Shown here piece after piece: positions 24,370 to 32,813 of a stretch of 64,000 nt of DNA (position 1 is its first letter; every line of letters starts with the position of its first letter). Under the pieces are notes generated by a model. It was not told the DNA's origin. It ran no database searches and worked only from the letters and a program-made list of their open reading frames with translations. A program made the position numbers and the translations under genes. Origin of the DNA: an uncultured Geobacteraceae bacterium (lineage in GTDB: Bacteria > Desulfobacterota > Desulfuromonadia > Geobacterales > Pseudopelobacteraceae); the NCBI GenBank assembly GCA_903939115.1, contig CAJAFV010000086.1, positions 50,655-114,654 of the forward strand, read 5' to 3'.

Positions 24370-24651
24370 TTATACCGCAGTTTTTTGTTGATGTTCCAGC
24401 CATTGGAGCCACACGAGTACTTCAGCAACCGCCCGATACAGCTCCGGCGGGATGAACTGATCATTGTCAACCTGCATCAAAAGCCTGACCAGATCCGGTG
24501 ATTCGTGGACGTACACCCCCGCCTCATGGGCACAGGCGATTATCGCCTCAGCAACTACTCCTTTACCCCGGGCAACGACTACCGGCGCATAGTACCCCTG
24601 TTTATACGACAGTGCCGCAGCCCTGCGCTCGTCATCGTCACGCGGCAGCAT
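24370..24651 (-). CDS. Stand-alone FlhB C-terminal domain protein (YlqH-like)
   Basis: The 93-residue protein aligns by eye to the FlhB cytoplasmic domain after the cleavage site: AALSYKQGYYAPVVVARGKG here versus ALKYDRQKMVAPIVLAKGMD in FlhB, and IPPELYRAVAEVLVWL versus IPEALYAAVAEVLAYV. It lacks the membrane part and the NPTH motif. Similar one-domain proteins occur next to FliK-like genes, for example Bacillus YlqH beside YlqG. It overlaps the FliK-like gene by 14 bases, so the two are probably made together. Role unknown; a link to export switching is inferred. Confidence 0.85.
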   Translation of the reverse strand: MLPRDDDERRAAALSYKQGYYAPVVVARGKGVVAEAIIACAHEAGVYVHESPDLVRLLMQVDNDQFIPPELYRAVAEVLVWLQWLEHQQKTAV

Positions 24652-26833
24652 GGCTGATACTCATCGCTGCCGGCGTCAGGCCCGCACCTTCCAACTGCTC
24701 AATCAGACGTGCCCGGCCGGTTTCGAGAATCGGGACCGCACCCCCGTTTTCAGCGGCGATTGCGACAGCAATACCGATACCATCGAGTGTGAGCTGTGCG
24801 GTGACCGGCCCCAGGTTCGGCAGGTTGACCGTGACACTGGTATCCCAACTCCTCTCGCGCCCCCCGGACTGGTTACGCCCGGCTTCCCGTTCGGTGACGG
24901 TCCACTCCAGACGCCGCCCCGGGAAGAGATCGCCTCGAAACAGCAGATGCCCATCCTGCAGGGCAGTCAGCTGTTCGTTGACCATCGGCAGAGTGCGCTG
25001 ATCAGCGATGCCCTCGTGCCCCATGCTGCTGCCGGCCTTTTTAATAACCGCCGCCATTATTTCCGTTGAGCCGGTTTGGAAACTGGATCGGACCAGATCT
25101 TCAGCAGACGCGACATACTCGGTTCCTGCCTGTGCCAGGCGGGGAGACAAGCGCCCCTGCGGCTCTTTGAGAATATCTTCAAGCGGATAACTTCCGCCGA
25201 ACCAGCGGGCGAGATGGGATTCATAAAACAGCCCGCTTTCGCGAAGCCCCTGTTGGAGCATGCGACCAAGCAGCTGTGCGTCGGTCGTCGGCCCGGACAA
25301 CAATGTACGCAATATCCCCAGAGTGGCCTGAGTAGGGGCCTGACCAGCCGCTTCCCCCAAAAAACCGCTGAGCCAACGGCTCACATCACTGACCTTTGAC
25401 TCCCCCGACCGCCCAAAACGCGCCATCAGGAATGTCTGCTGCGGTTCGTTGCTAATGAAAAACAGATTTATCAGGTCGCCACGCCGAACCCCCTTGGGAA
25501 GGATGAATTCCAGCACCTGTCCGGCCACCTGCACAGAAAACCGCCCGCCGCCAAGGGAAGCTAAAACCTCTCCTTTAAGCTGCTGGCCCGGCATGAAAGA
25601 GCTGGCCGGGCCCTGCTGGCTTAATGATTCAAGCAGTGCCAGACGGTTTCCTTTGATTACCGCCTGAAGAAGCCTGGCCATATCATCACTCAACACAAGA
25701 CCGTTCCCGGAAGGGGCAGGGGGCGGGGCAGAGGATGTTCCGGCACCGACAGAGATATCCGGTGCCTGACGCGCAGCTCTTTGATACGTCTGCGCATCAT
25801 CAGAAATAAGGCTGAGCGCGGGCGAATTCGGAGGAAGACTTTTCAACACCATGCTTAACCGTTCCAGCACATAGGCCTGCTGGCGTGAAACCCCGCCTTC
25901 GCTATGTTCCAGGACACTGAGCCAGCGTCCGGCTTCGCTCAGCAGAGGCGGCGCACTGTCGGGAATGATCCGACCCAACGCAAAGGTGGGCTTCGGATCC
26001 GCTGCCAGATACGTCAGGCGCAGGATGTCTCCCGGCACGACTTTATGTGGAAGCACCAGCTCCAGAGTCGTACCGGCCATCTGAACAATGGATCTGCCGC
26101 CCGCCAGCGTTCCGACAACGGTGGCATTGATCTCTTCGCCCGGTAGAAGCGGCAATGACGTCACCGGATGGGTGGCCGCCTCTATCAGGGTGAAGCGTGA
26201 ATTCTGGGCTATATTTTTGAGTATCTGGGCAGCATTTGTTTCAAATGTTGCTAGACGCGCCTGATCCTGAGTTGCGCGCCCACCCCCTGATTCTCCTGTC
26301 ACTGCGCCTTTCGCGCCCGCTCCGATCGGAAGAGACGTACTGCTTTTATCCCGTCCGGAACCATACGTCAGGGCTTCATCAAGCAGATTGGCCAGCACTG
26401 CGGTTTCGCCCGATGAGCGTCGCAGCAGGTCCCCGACGCTTTGCAACGATGTGCGGAGGTGCGGGTCAATTATCTTCTCACTGGAAACCAGTATACTCAA
26501 CAGTCGCGAGGCATCAGAAAGAGTTACCGGAGGTGCGATGCCCGTTTGGCGGGTGATGGCAAATGTCGCGCGCGGCTCTGTAGCGACAAAAGTCATCTCC
26601 AGAGTCTGTCCGATGCGGACCGACATCGGCAGGTCCAGATTGAAACGTTCCGTCCCGACTCCGACCTGAACCCGGTTATTGGACTGCTGAGTCAACACTA
26701 CGGCATTCACCCGTTGACCGGGCGTTAGAAAACTGACCTCTCCTGAACCCTGATCTGCGGTGACAAAGGAGATATTTGAGGCGCGCGACAGGAGGTTAAA
26801 AACCTGCTGCTGAATGTCGGTTGCTGCGGCCAT
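24638..26833 (-). CDS. Large FliK-like protein with three internal repeats
   Basis: The 731-residue protein contains three related modules at about 37-115, 231-308 and 415-490. Each has the form PG-x5-V...(R/L)-x-V-x-V-x-G...LP..(V/I)-x-(P/R/I)-G-x2-L...F...A(T/D/N)(E/P)P...TF followed by S(D/E)(A/V)(S/G)R(L/W)LS. The C-terminus (about 640-725) is a FliK Flg_hook-like domain with LGPVTAQLTLDGIGIAVAI and a LIEQLEGAGL helix. It is therefore a second FliK family protein, distinct from the fliK in the operon, paired with a mini-FlhB. It may measure or gate another export step. Function is inferred from families only. Confidence 0.8.
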   Translation of the reverse strand: MAAATDIQQQVFNLLSRASNISFVTADQGSGEVSFLTPGQRVNAVVLTQQSNNRVQVGVGTERFNLDLPMSVRIGQTLEMTFVATEPRATFAITRQTGIAPPVTLSDASRLLSILVSSEKIIDPHLRTSLQSVGDLLRRSSGETAVLANLLDEALTYGSGRDKSSTSLPIGAGAKGAVTGESGGGRATQDQARLATFETNAAQILKNIAQNSRFTLIEAATHPVTSLPLLPGEEINATVVGTLAGGRSIVQMAGTTLELVLPHKVVPGDILRLTYLAADPKPTFALGRIIPDSAPPLLSEAGRWLSVLEHSEGGVSRQQAYVLERLSMVLKSLPPNSPALSLISDDAQTYQRAARQAPDISVGAGTSSAPPPAPSGNGLVLSDDMARLLQAVIKGNRLALLESLSQQGPASSFMPGQQLKGEVLASLGGGRFSVQVAGQVLEFILPKGVRRGDLINLFFISNEPQQTFLMARFGRSGESKVSDVSRWLSGFLGEAAGQAPTQATLGILRTLLSGPTTDAQLLGRMLQQGLRESGLFYESHLARWFGGSYPLEDILKEPQGRLSPRLAQAGTEYVASAEDLVRSSFQTGSTEIMAAVIKKAGSSMGHEGIADQRTLPMVNEQLTALQDGHLLFRGDLFPGRRLEWTVTEREAGRNQSGGRERSWDTSVTVNLPNLGPVTAQLTLDGIGIAVAIAAENGGAVPILETGRARLIEQLEGAGLTPAAMSISHAAA

Positions 26834-26944
26834 ACTAACCTCTGCTTCCGTTCAGCTCACCCTAACCCGGACAAGCCGGAACCAAAATGTTGTTAAAAAA
26901 TATGGTGTTAAACAAAAAACTTTTTGCTTTGGCCGTTATCCGCT

Positions 26945-27004
26945 TTTATCCCTGTTAAATAAAAAGTTTGCTTTTAACTCCAAAGGCATTTTAACAGGGA
27001 TAAA
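26945..27004. repeat. Large intergenic stem-loop repeat
   Basis: TTTATCCCTGTTAAA (26945-26959) and its exact inverse complement (26990-27004) form a 15-bp stem with a 30-base loop. Outer arms ATCCGC (about 26938) and GCGGAT (27016-27021) partly extend it. The remaining spacer 26834-27032 contains a CTCACCCTAACCCGG fragment (about 26856) reminiscent of the GC-rich repeat family. No gene was seen here. Confidence 0.6.
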
Positions 27005-27032
27005 GAAAGATAAAGGCGGATGAAACCAGTAG

Positions 27033-27281
27033 CTATATCCTGGATTGCTTTCCTTCCAGATATTTTTTGTAATCCTTTTCATCAAGCGGTGATTCCCGCA
27101 ATATTCCTCGAAGTGATTGAGTTACTGGAGTTATAGAAGAATTCTCCTTTACCGCCTGGGAAGTCAACAGTTTGAAATAATCTGCCACAACCTGCGATAC
27201 CGATTTCCCCGCCTGGGCTGCGTAAGATTTTGCCTGTTCGATTAATTGCTCTTCAAGACGGAGAGTGAGTTTAGTTTGCAT
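27033..27281 (-). CDS. Antitoxin-like small protein (DUF6364-type), no adjacent toxin
   Basis: From ATG 27281, preceded by GGAGG, it encodes 82 residues. The N-terminal MQTKLTLRLEEQLIEQAKSY resembles a ribbon-helix-helix DNA-binding start, followed by AGKSVSQVVADYF. Such proteins are usually antitoxins of VapC/PIN-type toxins, with DNA binding at the N-terminus and toxin binding at the C-terminus. No toxin gene follows in the 200 bases downstream, and the upstream genes are a separate HEPN/MNT pair. It may be a relic, or act in trans. The family call is by eye. Confidence 0.65.
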   Translation of the reverse strand: MQTKLTLRLEEQLIEQAKSYAAQAGKSVSQVVADYFKLLTSQAVKENSSITPVTQSLRGILRESPLDEKDYKKYLEGKQSRI

Positions 27282-27391
27282 GGAAACCTCCAAAAATACA
27301 AATGACGCATAAATATATGTAAAGCGTACGTCGCTGGTTTGTTTGTGTCAATATATCGAGTCTGCTTTATCAAGACTCATGTGGGAACTCG

Positions 27392-27694
27392 TTATTCACC
27401 ATCCCCGCGCTGATATAAAACCACCCCGACCCGTTCGATATGTTCCTTGAGCTCTTTGTGCCGCAAGGTCTCGTAATGCGTTATGTCAAACAGGTACGGC
27501 GTCGGCAGTTCATCAAGTTCTTCATGCAACTCAGCCGAGTAGTCCACGGGACTGCTGAAGGCAAGATCTATATCCGAACCTCGCTGATAATCGCCCTTTG
27601 CCCGGGAACCATAGATTTTTACCCAGTTGATCTCAGGGAATTGCCGAATACACTCCGAAACCAGCGCCAGAGTCTGTTCACTCAAGCCGAACAT
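27392..27694 (-). CDS. MNT-type nucleotidyltransferase antitoxin
   Basis: Start is set at ATG 27694, whose A is also the last base of the HEPN stop codon (TGATG), giving 100 residues. The minimal nucleotidyltransferase motif GSRAKGDYQRGSDIDL is intact, and a third acidic residue lies in YLFDITHY. In HEPN/MNT toxin-antitoxin modules this protein modifies its HEPN partner by adding AMP and silences it. A short hairpin (27358-27378) lies behind it. The pair is read in the same direction as the gsp genes. Confidence 0.85.
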   Translation of the reverse strand: MFGLSEQTLALVSECIRQFPEINWVKIYGSRAKGDYQRGSDIDLAFSSPVDYSAELHEELDELPTPYLFDITHYETLRHKELKEHIERVGVVLYQRGDGE

Positions 27695-28101
27695 CAGGCT
27701 GCCTTCCCCAAAAGAAAACTGTGAAACTGCTCTAAAGGCGGAAGATAGGCCTGACAAATCTGCCGCACCGTTTCACGGGCACGATTTTCATCGTATGTGT
27801 GGGCTATCTGGTTACGATTTTCAAGCATGTCAATCCACAACTGCCCGTCAATGATGATGTCGTTGGCAAAAGCCTGTTTGATGACCTCTCGTGGCAACTT
27901 GACATCAATACCGTTGTAAACAAGATAATCCTTCATGGTTTTCCAGGAAAGTTCAAAGGTCATTTCAAAAGCCTTGATCAGAGCCATCTGAATCAGGTCA
28001 TCATCGGGATCATCGGCATTGGCTACGACCGCCTGATGCAGCCGGGCATAAGCCCGTTGCAAATTGCTGAAGCGCTGTTTCCAGCGAATGTCTTCTATCA
28101 T
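27694..28101 (-). CDS. HEPN-domain toxin (nucleotidyltransferase substrate-binding protein family, HI0074-like)
   Basis: The 135-residue helical protein has FEMTFELSWKTMKDYLVYNG and the R-x4-H type motif RNQIAH within ENRNQIAHTYDE, as in HI0074/TIGR01987 proteins. HEPN proteins of this class can act as RNases and are paired with MNT enzymes (type VII toxin-antitoxin). The stop overlaps the MNT start by one base. It starts 17 bases downstream of gspF, so it may be transcribed with the secretion genes. Toxicity is inferred from the family. Confidence 0.85.
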   Translation of the reverse strand: MIEDIRWKQRFSNLQRAYARLHQAVVANADDPDDDLIQMALIKAFEMTFELSWKTMKDYLVYNGIDVKLPREVIKQAFANDIIIDGQLWIDMLENRNQIAHTYDENRARETVRQICQAYLPPLEQFHSFLLGKAA

Positions 28102-28118
28102 GAGCTCATCCCACCCCT

Positions 28119-29330
28119 TTACTTGATCAGCTGGTTCAACTCGAAAATCGGCAGCAGCACAGCCAGCACCACGATGCCGACCGCAAGGCCCATTGCCAGA
28201 ACCAGCAGCGGCTCCATCAACCCCATCAGGCGGGTCAGGCGGGTACTGAACTCCCGCTCATAAGCGACCCCAGCCTTCACCAGCATCTCGTCCAGATTGC
28301 CCCCCTTCTCGCCGACGCCCGCCAGATGGACAAGGAGAGGTGGAAAAAGCGGACTTTTCTTCAAACTGCCGGAGAGACTCCCCCCTTGGGCAACCTCTTC
28401 CATAACACCACGCAGGTAAGAGCGGTAGACCCTGTTGACTACGACCTCGCCGGTGATATCCAGCGCCTTCATGATCGGGACGCCGCTGGAGAGCAGCAGT
28501 CCCAGAACCCGGGCAAAACGGGAGAGGATCAGGCGCTGCAGCATTCCGCCGGCCATCGGCAAGCGGAGCAGCAGGGCGTCACGTTTCAGGCGCAGGTCAT
28601 CGCGCTTCATGGCGTTGCGATAGAGGGGAACCGAGGCAAATATCAGGGCGGCGGGGATCCACCAATACCCCTGCAGGAAATGACTGACTTTGATCAGGAT
28701 TACGGTGATAAGCGGCAGGGCTGCCTTGCTGTCTTCGAAAATTGTCACGATGCGGGGGATAACGACGGTCAGTAGGAAAAGCATCACCCCGCCTCCCACA
28801 AATACCATCAGGATGGGATACGCCAGAGCGGATGTGACTTTGCTCCGCACCTGCTCCTGTTCTTCGAGAAAATCGGCCAGACGTTCCAGCACAATATCGA
28901 GAGCGCCGCCGGCTTCTCCGGCTGCCACCATGCTGACATAACTTTCGCCGAATATATCCGGTTCGGCCGCAAGTGCCCTTGAAAGAGAAGCCCCTTCGGC
29001 AATGCGTTCCTTTACCCGGACGAGAGCCTGGCGGAGTGGCCCGTTTTCCTCCTGCTCGCAGAGTGATCCCATCGCTTCAAACAGTGGAATGGATGAGGCC
29101 ACCAGAGTGGCAAGGCGGCGGGTAAAAAGCGAAAGATCTTCAGCAGAGACTCCGCGGCGGAAGGAGAATGATCCGGCCCGGCTTTGCGCGCCCCCTTCTT
29201 CCACCACCTCACGCGGCAGCAGACTCCTCCCTTTAAGCTGCTGCATCGCCTGCCGTTCGGAGTCCGCCTCAAGAGTTCCTGAGACGGAAGAACCGGTGGC
29301 ACTGTAGGCTTTATAGCGGAACGTCGGCAT
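28119..29330 (-). CDS. gspF: Type II secretion inner-membrane platform protein GspF
   Basis: The 403-residue protein has the GspF/PilC layout: two cytoplasmic helical domains each followed by membrane helices (about 170-190, 215-235 and 375-400). It opens with the FRYKAYSATGSSVSGTLEAD strand and includes AGEAGGALDIVLERLADFLE and GEKGGNLDEMLVKAG as the two repeated motifs. It anchors the ATPase GspE at the inner membrane. It overlaps gspE by 20 bases. A type IV pilus PilC is less likely because gspC and gspD are in the same operon. Confidence 0.93.
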   Translation of the reverse strand: MPTFRYKAYSATGSSVSGTLEADSERQAMQQLKGRSLLPREVVEEGGAQSRAGSFSFRRGVSAEDLSLFTRRLATLVASSIPLFEAMGSLCEQEENGPLRQALVRVKERIAEGASLSRALAAEPDIFGESYVSMVAAGEAGGALDIVLERLADFLEEQEQVRSKVTSALAYPILMVFVGGGVMLFLLTVVIPRIVTIFEDSKAALPLITVILIKVSHFLQGYWWIPAALIFASVPLYRNAMKRDDLRLKRDALLLRLPMAGGMLQRLILSRFARVLGLLLSSGVPIMKALDITGEVVVNRVYRSYLRGVMEEVAQGGSLSGSLKKSPLFPPLLVHLAGVGEKGGNLDEMLVKAGVAYEREFSTRLTRLMGLMEPLLVLAMGLAVGIVVLAVLLPIFELNQLIK

Positions 29331-30888
29331 AATCGTCCTGGGTAACGCGCAGAACCTCTTCTATGGTGGTAATCCCGGCAGCAGCACGGGCAATGCCGTC
29401 GTCACGCAGGGTCTTCATACCGTGAGCAACCGCATATTCCTTAATTTCTCCGGCGTGAGAGCGACGGATGATCATCGAGCAGAGCTCCTGATCAATCGGC
29501 ATTATTTCGTAGATGGCGGTCCGACCGAGCGTCCCGAGACCGAAGCAGGCATCACACCCCCGGCCACGATACAGCTTGTCAGGGAGAGTCACGCCTGCAT
29601 ACTGCTCCACCGGTCGATACTCTTCGCGGCAGTGTGGGCAGATCACCCGCACCAGGCGCTGAGCGACAACGGCAGAGAGTGATGAGGCGATCATGAACGG
29701 TTCGATGCCCATATCGACCAGGCGGGTTACTGCGGTGGCGGCATCGTTGGTATGCAGCGTCGACAATACCAGGTGACCGGTCAAACTGGCCTGAATGGCA
29801 ATTTCGGCTGTTTCGGCGTCACGAATTTCGCCGACCATGATGATGTCAGGGTCCTGACGCAAAATTGAGCGCAGACCGCTGGCAAAAGTCAGCTCTATCT
29901 TCGGATTTACCTGAATCTGACCAATCCCTCTGATCTGATATTCAATCGGATCTTCAATGGTGATTATGTTCTTTTCGCTGGAATTGACCTTGTTCAGGGC
30001 GGCGTAGAGCGTTGTCGACTTACCACTGCCGGTCGGACCGGTCACAAGAATGATACCGCTGGTGCGGTTCAACATCCGTTCCAGCGTACGCACCCCCTGT
30101 TCCCCGAGACCGATGTCGGCCAGAGAGAGGATGCCCTTTTTCTTGTCCAGCAGACGCAGCACGGCCCGCTCCCCATAGTAGGTCGGGATGATGGAGACCC
30201 GGATATCGACGTCGCGTCCTGCGACCCTTACACGGATACGGCCATCTTGCGGCAGGCGCTTCTCGGCAATGTTGAGGCCGGCCATGATTTTTATGCGTGA
30301 AACAAGGGCGTCCTGGATAATTTTGGGGGGAGAAAGCTTTTCGTAGAGAATGCCGTCAATACGAAAGCGCACCATAAGATCCCGTTCGTACGGTTCGATA
30401 TGGACATCGCTGACCCGTTCTTTGACAGCTTCGGAGAGAATTGAATTCAGTAGCCGGATAACCGGGGCTTCATCAGATAGATCGAGTAAATCGGTAGGGT
30501 TGTTAAGTTCGGTGGCTACCGTCGAAAGATCTTCCCCCTGCAGCTCCTGCAGCACCTCGCGGGCGGTCCCGGAGACACCGGCGTAAACATGGTTGATGAC
30601 ATCCGCCAGCAGAGTAGCCGGCACCAGCACCGCTTCAACCGGCATGCCGAACAGCAGGCGCAGCTCGTCTAACTGCAATATTCCAGACGCACTGGAAACG
30701 GCAACCCTGATAACGCCATCAACTTCATGCAGCGGCAAAATCGAGTTGGCGCGGGCGAACGTCAACGGAATCTGGTTAAGAAGTCCGGAATCGACCTCTT
30801 CATTCCTGATTTCAAGCAGACAGGCTATGCCCAGCTTGCCGGCAGTTGCCCTCAATTCATCAGGGCTGCTTGCAGTATCGGCACTCAT
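29311..30888 (-). CDS. gspE: Type II secretion ATPase GspE
   Basis: The 525-residue protein has an N-terminal MshEN/GspE-N domain and a RecA-type ATPase core. Walker A is GPTGSGKSTTL (about 285-295), the Asp box is VGEIRDAETAEIA, and the His box is LTGHLVLSTLHTND. A tetracysteine zinc element is CPHC...CDAC (about 415-455). It powers pseudopilus assembly. Its ATG overlaps the gspD stop (ATGA). All catalytic motifs are intact. Confidence 0.95.
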   Translation of the reverse strand: MSADTASSPDELRATAGKLGIACLLEIRNEEVDSGLLNQIPLTFARANSILPLHEVDGVIRVAVSSASGILQLDELRLLFGMPVEAVLVPATLLADVINHVYAGVSGTAREVLQELQGEDLSTVATELNNPTDLLDLSDEAPVIRLLNSILSEAVKERVSDVHIEPYERDLMVRFRIDGILYEKLSPPKIIQDALVSRIKIMAGLNIAEKRLPQDGRIRVRVAGRDVDIRVSIIPTYYGERAVLRLLDKKKGILSLADIGLGEQGVRTLERMLNRTSGIILVTGPTGSGKSTTLYAALNKVNSSEKNIITIEDPIEYQIRGIGQIQVNPKIELTFASGLRSILRQDPDIIMVGEIRDAETAEIAIQASLTGHLVLSTLHTNDAATAVTRLVDMGIEPFMIASSLSAVVAQRLVRVICPHCREEYRPVEQYAGVTLPDKLYRGRGCDACFGLGTLGRTAIYEIMPIDQELCSMIIRRSHAGEIKEYAVAHGMKTLRDDGIARAAAGITTIEEVLRVTQDDYADVPL

Positions 30889-32813
30889 TTGCCGGATACC
30901 TCTTTTGGAATATCAACTGAACCGGTTTTTTTCGCCGTTTCCTCAAACGTCTGACGCTGTATCTGCGTCATTTCGGCGAGATCGGCGGCATCTTTTATTA
31001 TATGCGGGGTCAGCAGCAGTACCAAATTGGTTTTTTTGCGCACTTTAGACGTGGTTTTAAACATCCAGCCAAGCAGCGGAATATCGCCCAGAAACGGAAT
31101 CTTGCTGGTAACGTTCTCTTCGGTGTCCTGAATCAGGCCGCCTATTACCACCGTTTCCTTGTTCTTTACGACAACGTTGGTCTTGGCTGAGCGTTTGGTT
31201 GTGACCAGGTCGATAGCCTGTCCTTTGAAGTCCTTCACCTGCGAAATTTCCTGATTGATCTCCATACGGATGTAGTCGCCTTCACTTATCTGCGGCTTTA
31301 TTTTCAGAATGATGCCGACATCCTTACGCTCAACCGATGTTGTCGTGAACGTGGAGCTCTGCGTTGACGCTCCCTGAAAAGGTACGTTCTCGCCGACGTT
31401 GATTTCCGCCTCTTTGTTATCGGAGGTCAGGATGTTCGGAGTCGAGAGGATGTTAAGGAGGCCGTTTTTATCAAGAGCCTTAAGTACAGCTGTCACATTA
31501 ACCGCACCGGCGTTAACTACCGGCGCTAATGCTCCTCCCCCGGCAATAATGGCACCGAGGGTACTGAGAGATCCAAGAGGATCGTACAAACCGGCGACAG
31601 CAAGGTTATCACTTGGGCGGCCACCACCAATCGCCCCGAGCTGTACCCCTAATTCGTGAGATTTATCAAGCGATATCTCCGCGATCATTGCCTGCACAAA
31701 CACCTGTTTACTGCGCCGGTCAAGTTTTTTGATGACCTGGACAAGGTTGGTGTAGTCATTGGGGGAAGCCATGATCACCAGCGAATTTGAGGCCTTGTCC
31801 GGCGTGATTGTGACTTTGCCGCTGTCAAATGCCGACGCCTGTGGTGCGGCGGCACCCGGCTGAGGAGTCGCCTGTGCCGAGATTCCTTTGACGATGCTGT
31901 CAAGAACCTTTGCCATCTCGGTCGCGTCAGTATTTTCCAGGTAATAGACGTTTACTTTACTGCTTGCCTCAGGTGGACTGACGTCCAGCTTTGCTACCAT
32001 CTCACGGACCGCTTTTTTGATCGTTTCACTGCCGAAAACCAGCAGGGCGTTCAGTCGCTGATCCGCGATCACGCTTGGTGAACCGCTTCCCGGTGCGGCC
32101 GGTTGAGCTCCTGGTTTACCATCGGAGCCGCTCAGCCATTGACGAACGGTTGTTGCGGCACTTTCAGCCGAGGCATTTTTAAGATAAATGACCTCAAGTC
32201 CTTCACGGGTACGCTCCGTATCAATAGTCTGTAAAATGCCATGCAGCTTGCGGACATTGATAGACGAATCAACCATCAGAATCAGATTGCCGGGACCAAA
32301 AGCCGAGATATGGCCATCTTTCGATATCATCGGCTGCAGAAAGGTCACCGCTTCCTGCGGGGTGATATATTCAAGCTTGGTCACCTGGGCCACATAGTTC
32401 TCGTTTACCGGAGCCTGCTCCCCCTGCGTCAACAGCTTGAAACCAGACTGTTTGGCAGTCGCAGCGGGGATTATTTTGGCGACCTGGCCACTCTGAACAA
32501 CGGTGAATCCCTTCAGCTCCAGTACGGAGGTAAAGACATTGTACGCCTCTTCAATCGAGAGCTTGGAGGGGGAGTACACCGATATTTTCCCTTTGACACG
32601 GTCATCGAGGATAAAGTTTTTGCCGGTCAGGTCGCTGATAAACTTCACCATCGTGGAGATATCCACCTCGTTGAAGTTCAGCACCACTCCCTTGCCTCCG
32701 GCCGCCACTGCCGGAGTGGCACAGAGAGTTCCCATCAGGACAATTGTCCAAAATATTCGTGATAGATGTCGTGTCAAGTAAGCCTCCAGAGTACTACCTT
32801 CATCGTATATCAT
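30885..32813 (-). CDS. gspD: Type II secretion outer-membrane secretin GspD
   Basis: Start at ATG 32813 gives 642 residues with a signal region (IFWTIVLMGTLCATPAVA). N0-N3 ring domains follow (VDISTMVKFISDLTGKNFIL; VTKLEYITPQEAVTFLQPMI; VIYLKNASAESAATTVRQWL), then the secretin barrel with VPFQGAS and VVIGGLIQDTEENVTSKIPF near the end. It forms the outer-membrane exit channel. The start overlaps gspC by 14 bases. The N2-N3 linkers are proline/alanine rich. A further upstream ATG at 32852 lies inside gspC and is less likely. Confidence 0.95.
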   Translation of the reverse strand: MIYDEGSTLEAYLTRHLSRIFWTIVLMGTLCATPAVAAGGKGVVLNFNEVDISTMVKFISDLTGKNFILDDRVKGKISVYSPSKLSIEEAYNVFTSVLELKGFTVVQSGQVAKIIPAATAKQSGFKLLTQGEQAPVNENYVAQVTKLEYITPQEAVTFLQPMISKDGHISAFGPGNLILMVDSSINVRKLHGILQTIDTERTREGLEVIYLKNASAESAATTVRQWLSGSDGKPGAQPAAPGSGSPSVIADQRLNALLVFGSETIKKAVREMVAKLDVSPPEASSKVNVYYLENTDATEMAKVLDSIVKGISAQATPQPGAAAPQASAFDSGKVTITPDKASNSLVIMASPNDYTNLVQVIKKLDRRSKQVFVQAMIAEISLDKSHELGVQLGAIGGGRPSDNLAVAGLYDPLGSLSTLGAIIAGGGALAPVVNAGAVNVTAVLKALDKNGLLNILSTPNILTSDNKEAEINVGENVPFQGASTQSSTFTTTSVERKDVGIILKIKPQISEGDYIRMEINQEISQVKDFKGQAIDLVTTKRSAKTNVVVKNKETVVIGGLIQDTEENVTSKIPFLGDIPLLGWMFKTTSKVRKKTNLVLLLTPHIIKDAADLAEMTQIQRQTFEETAKKTGSVDIPKEVSGK

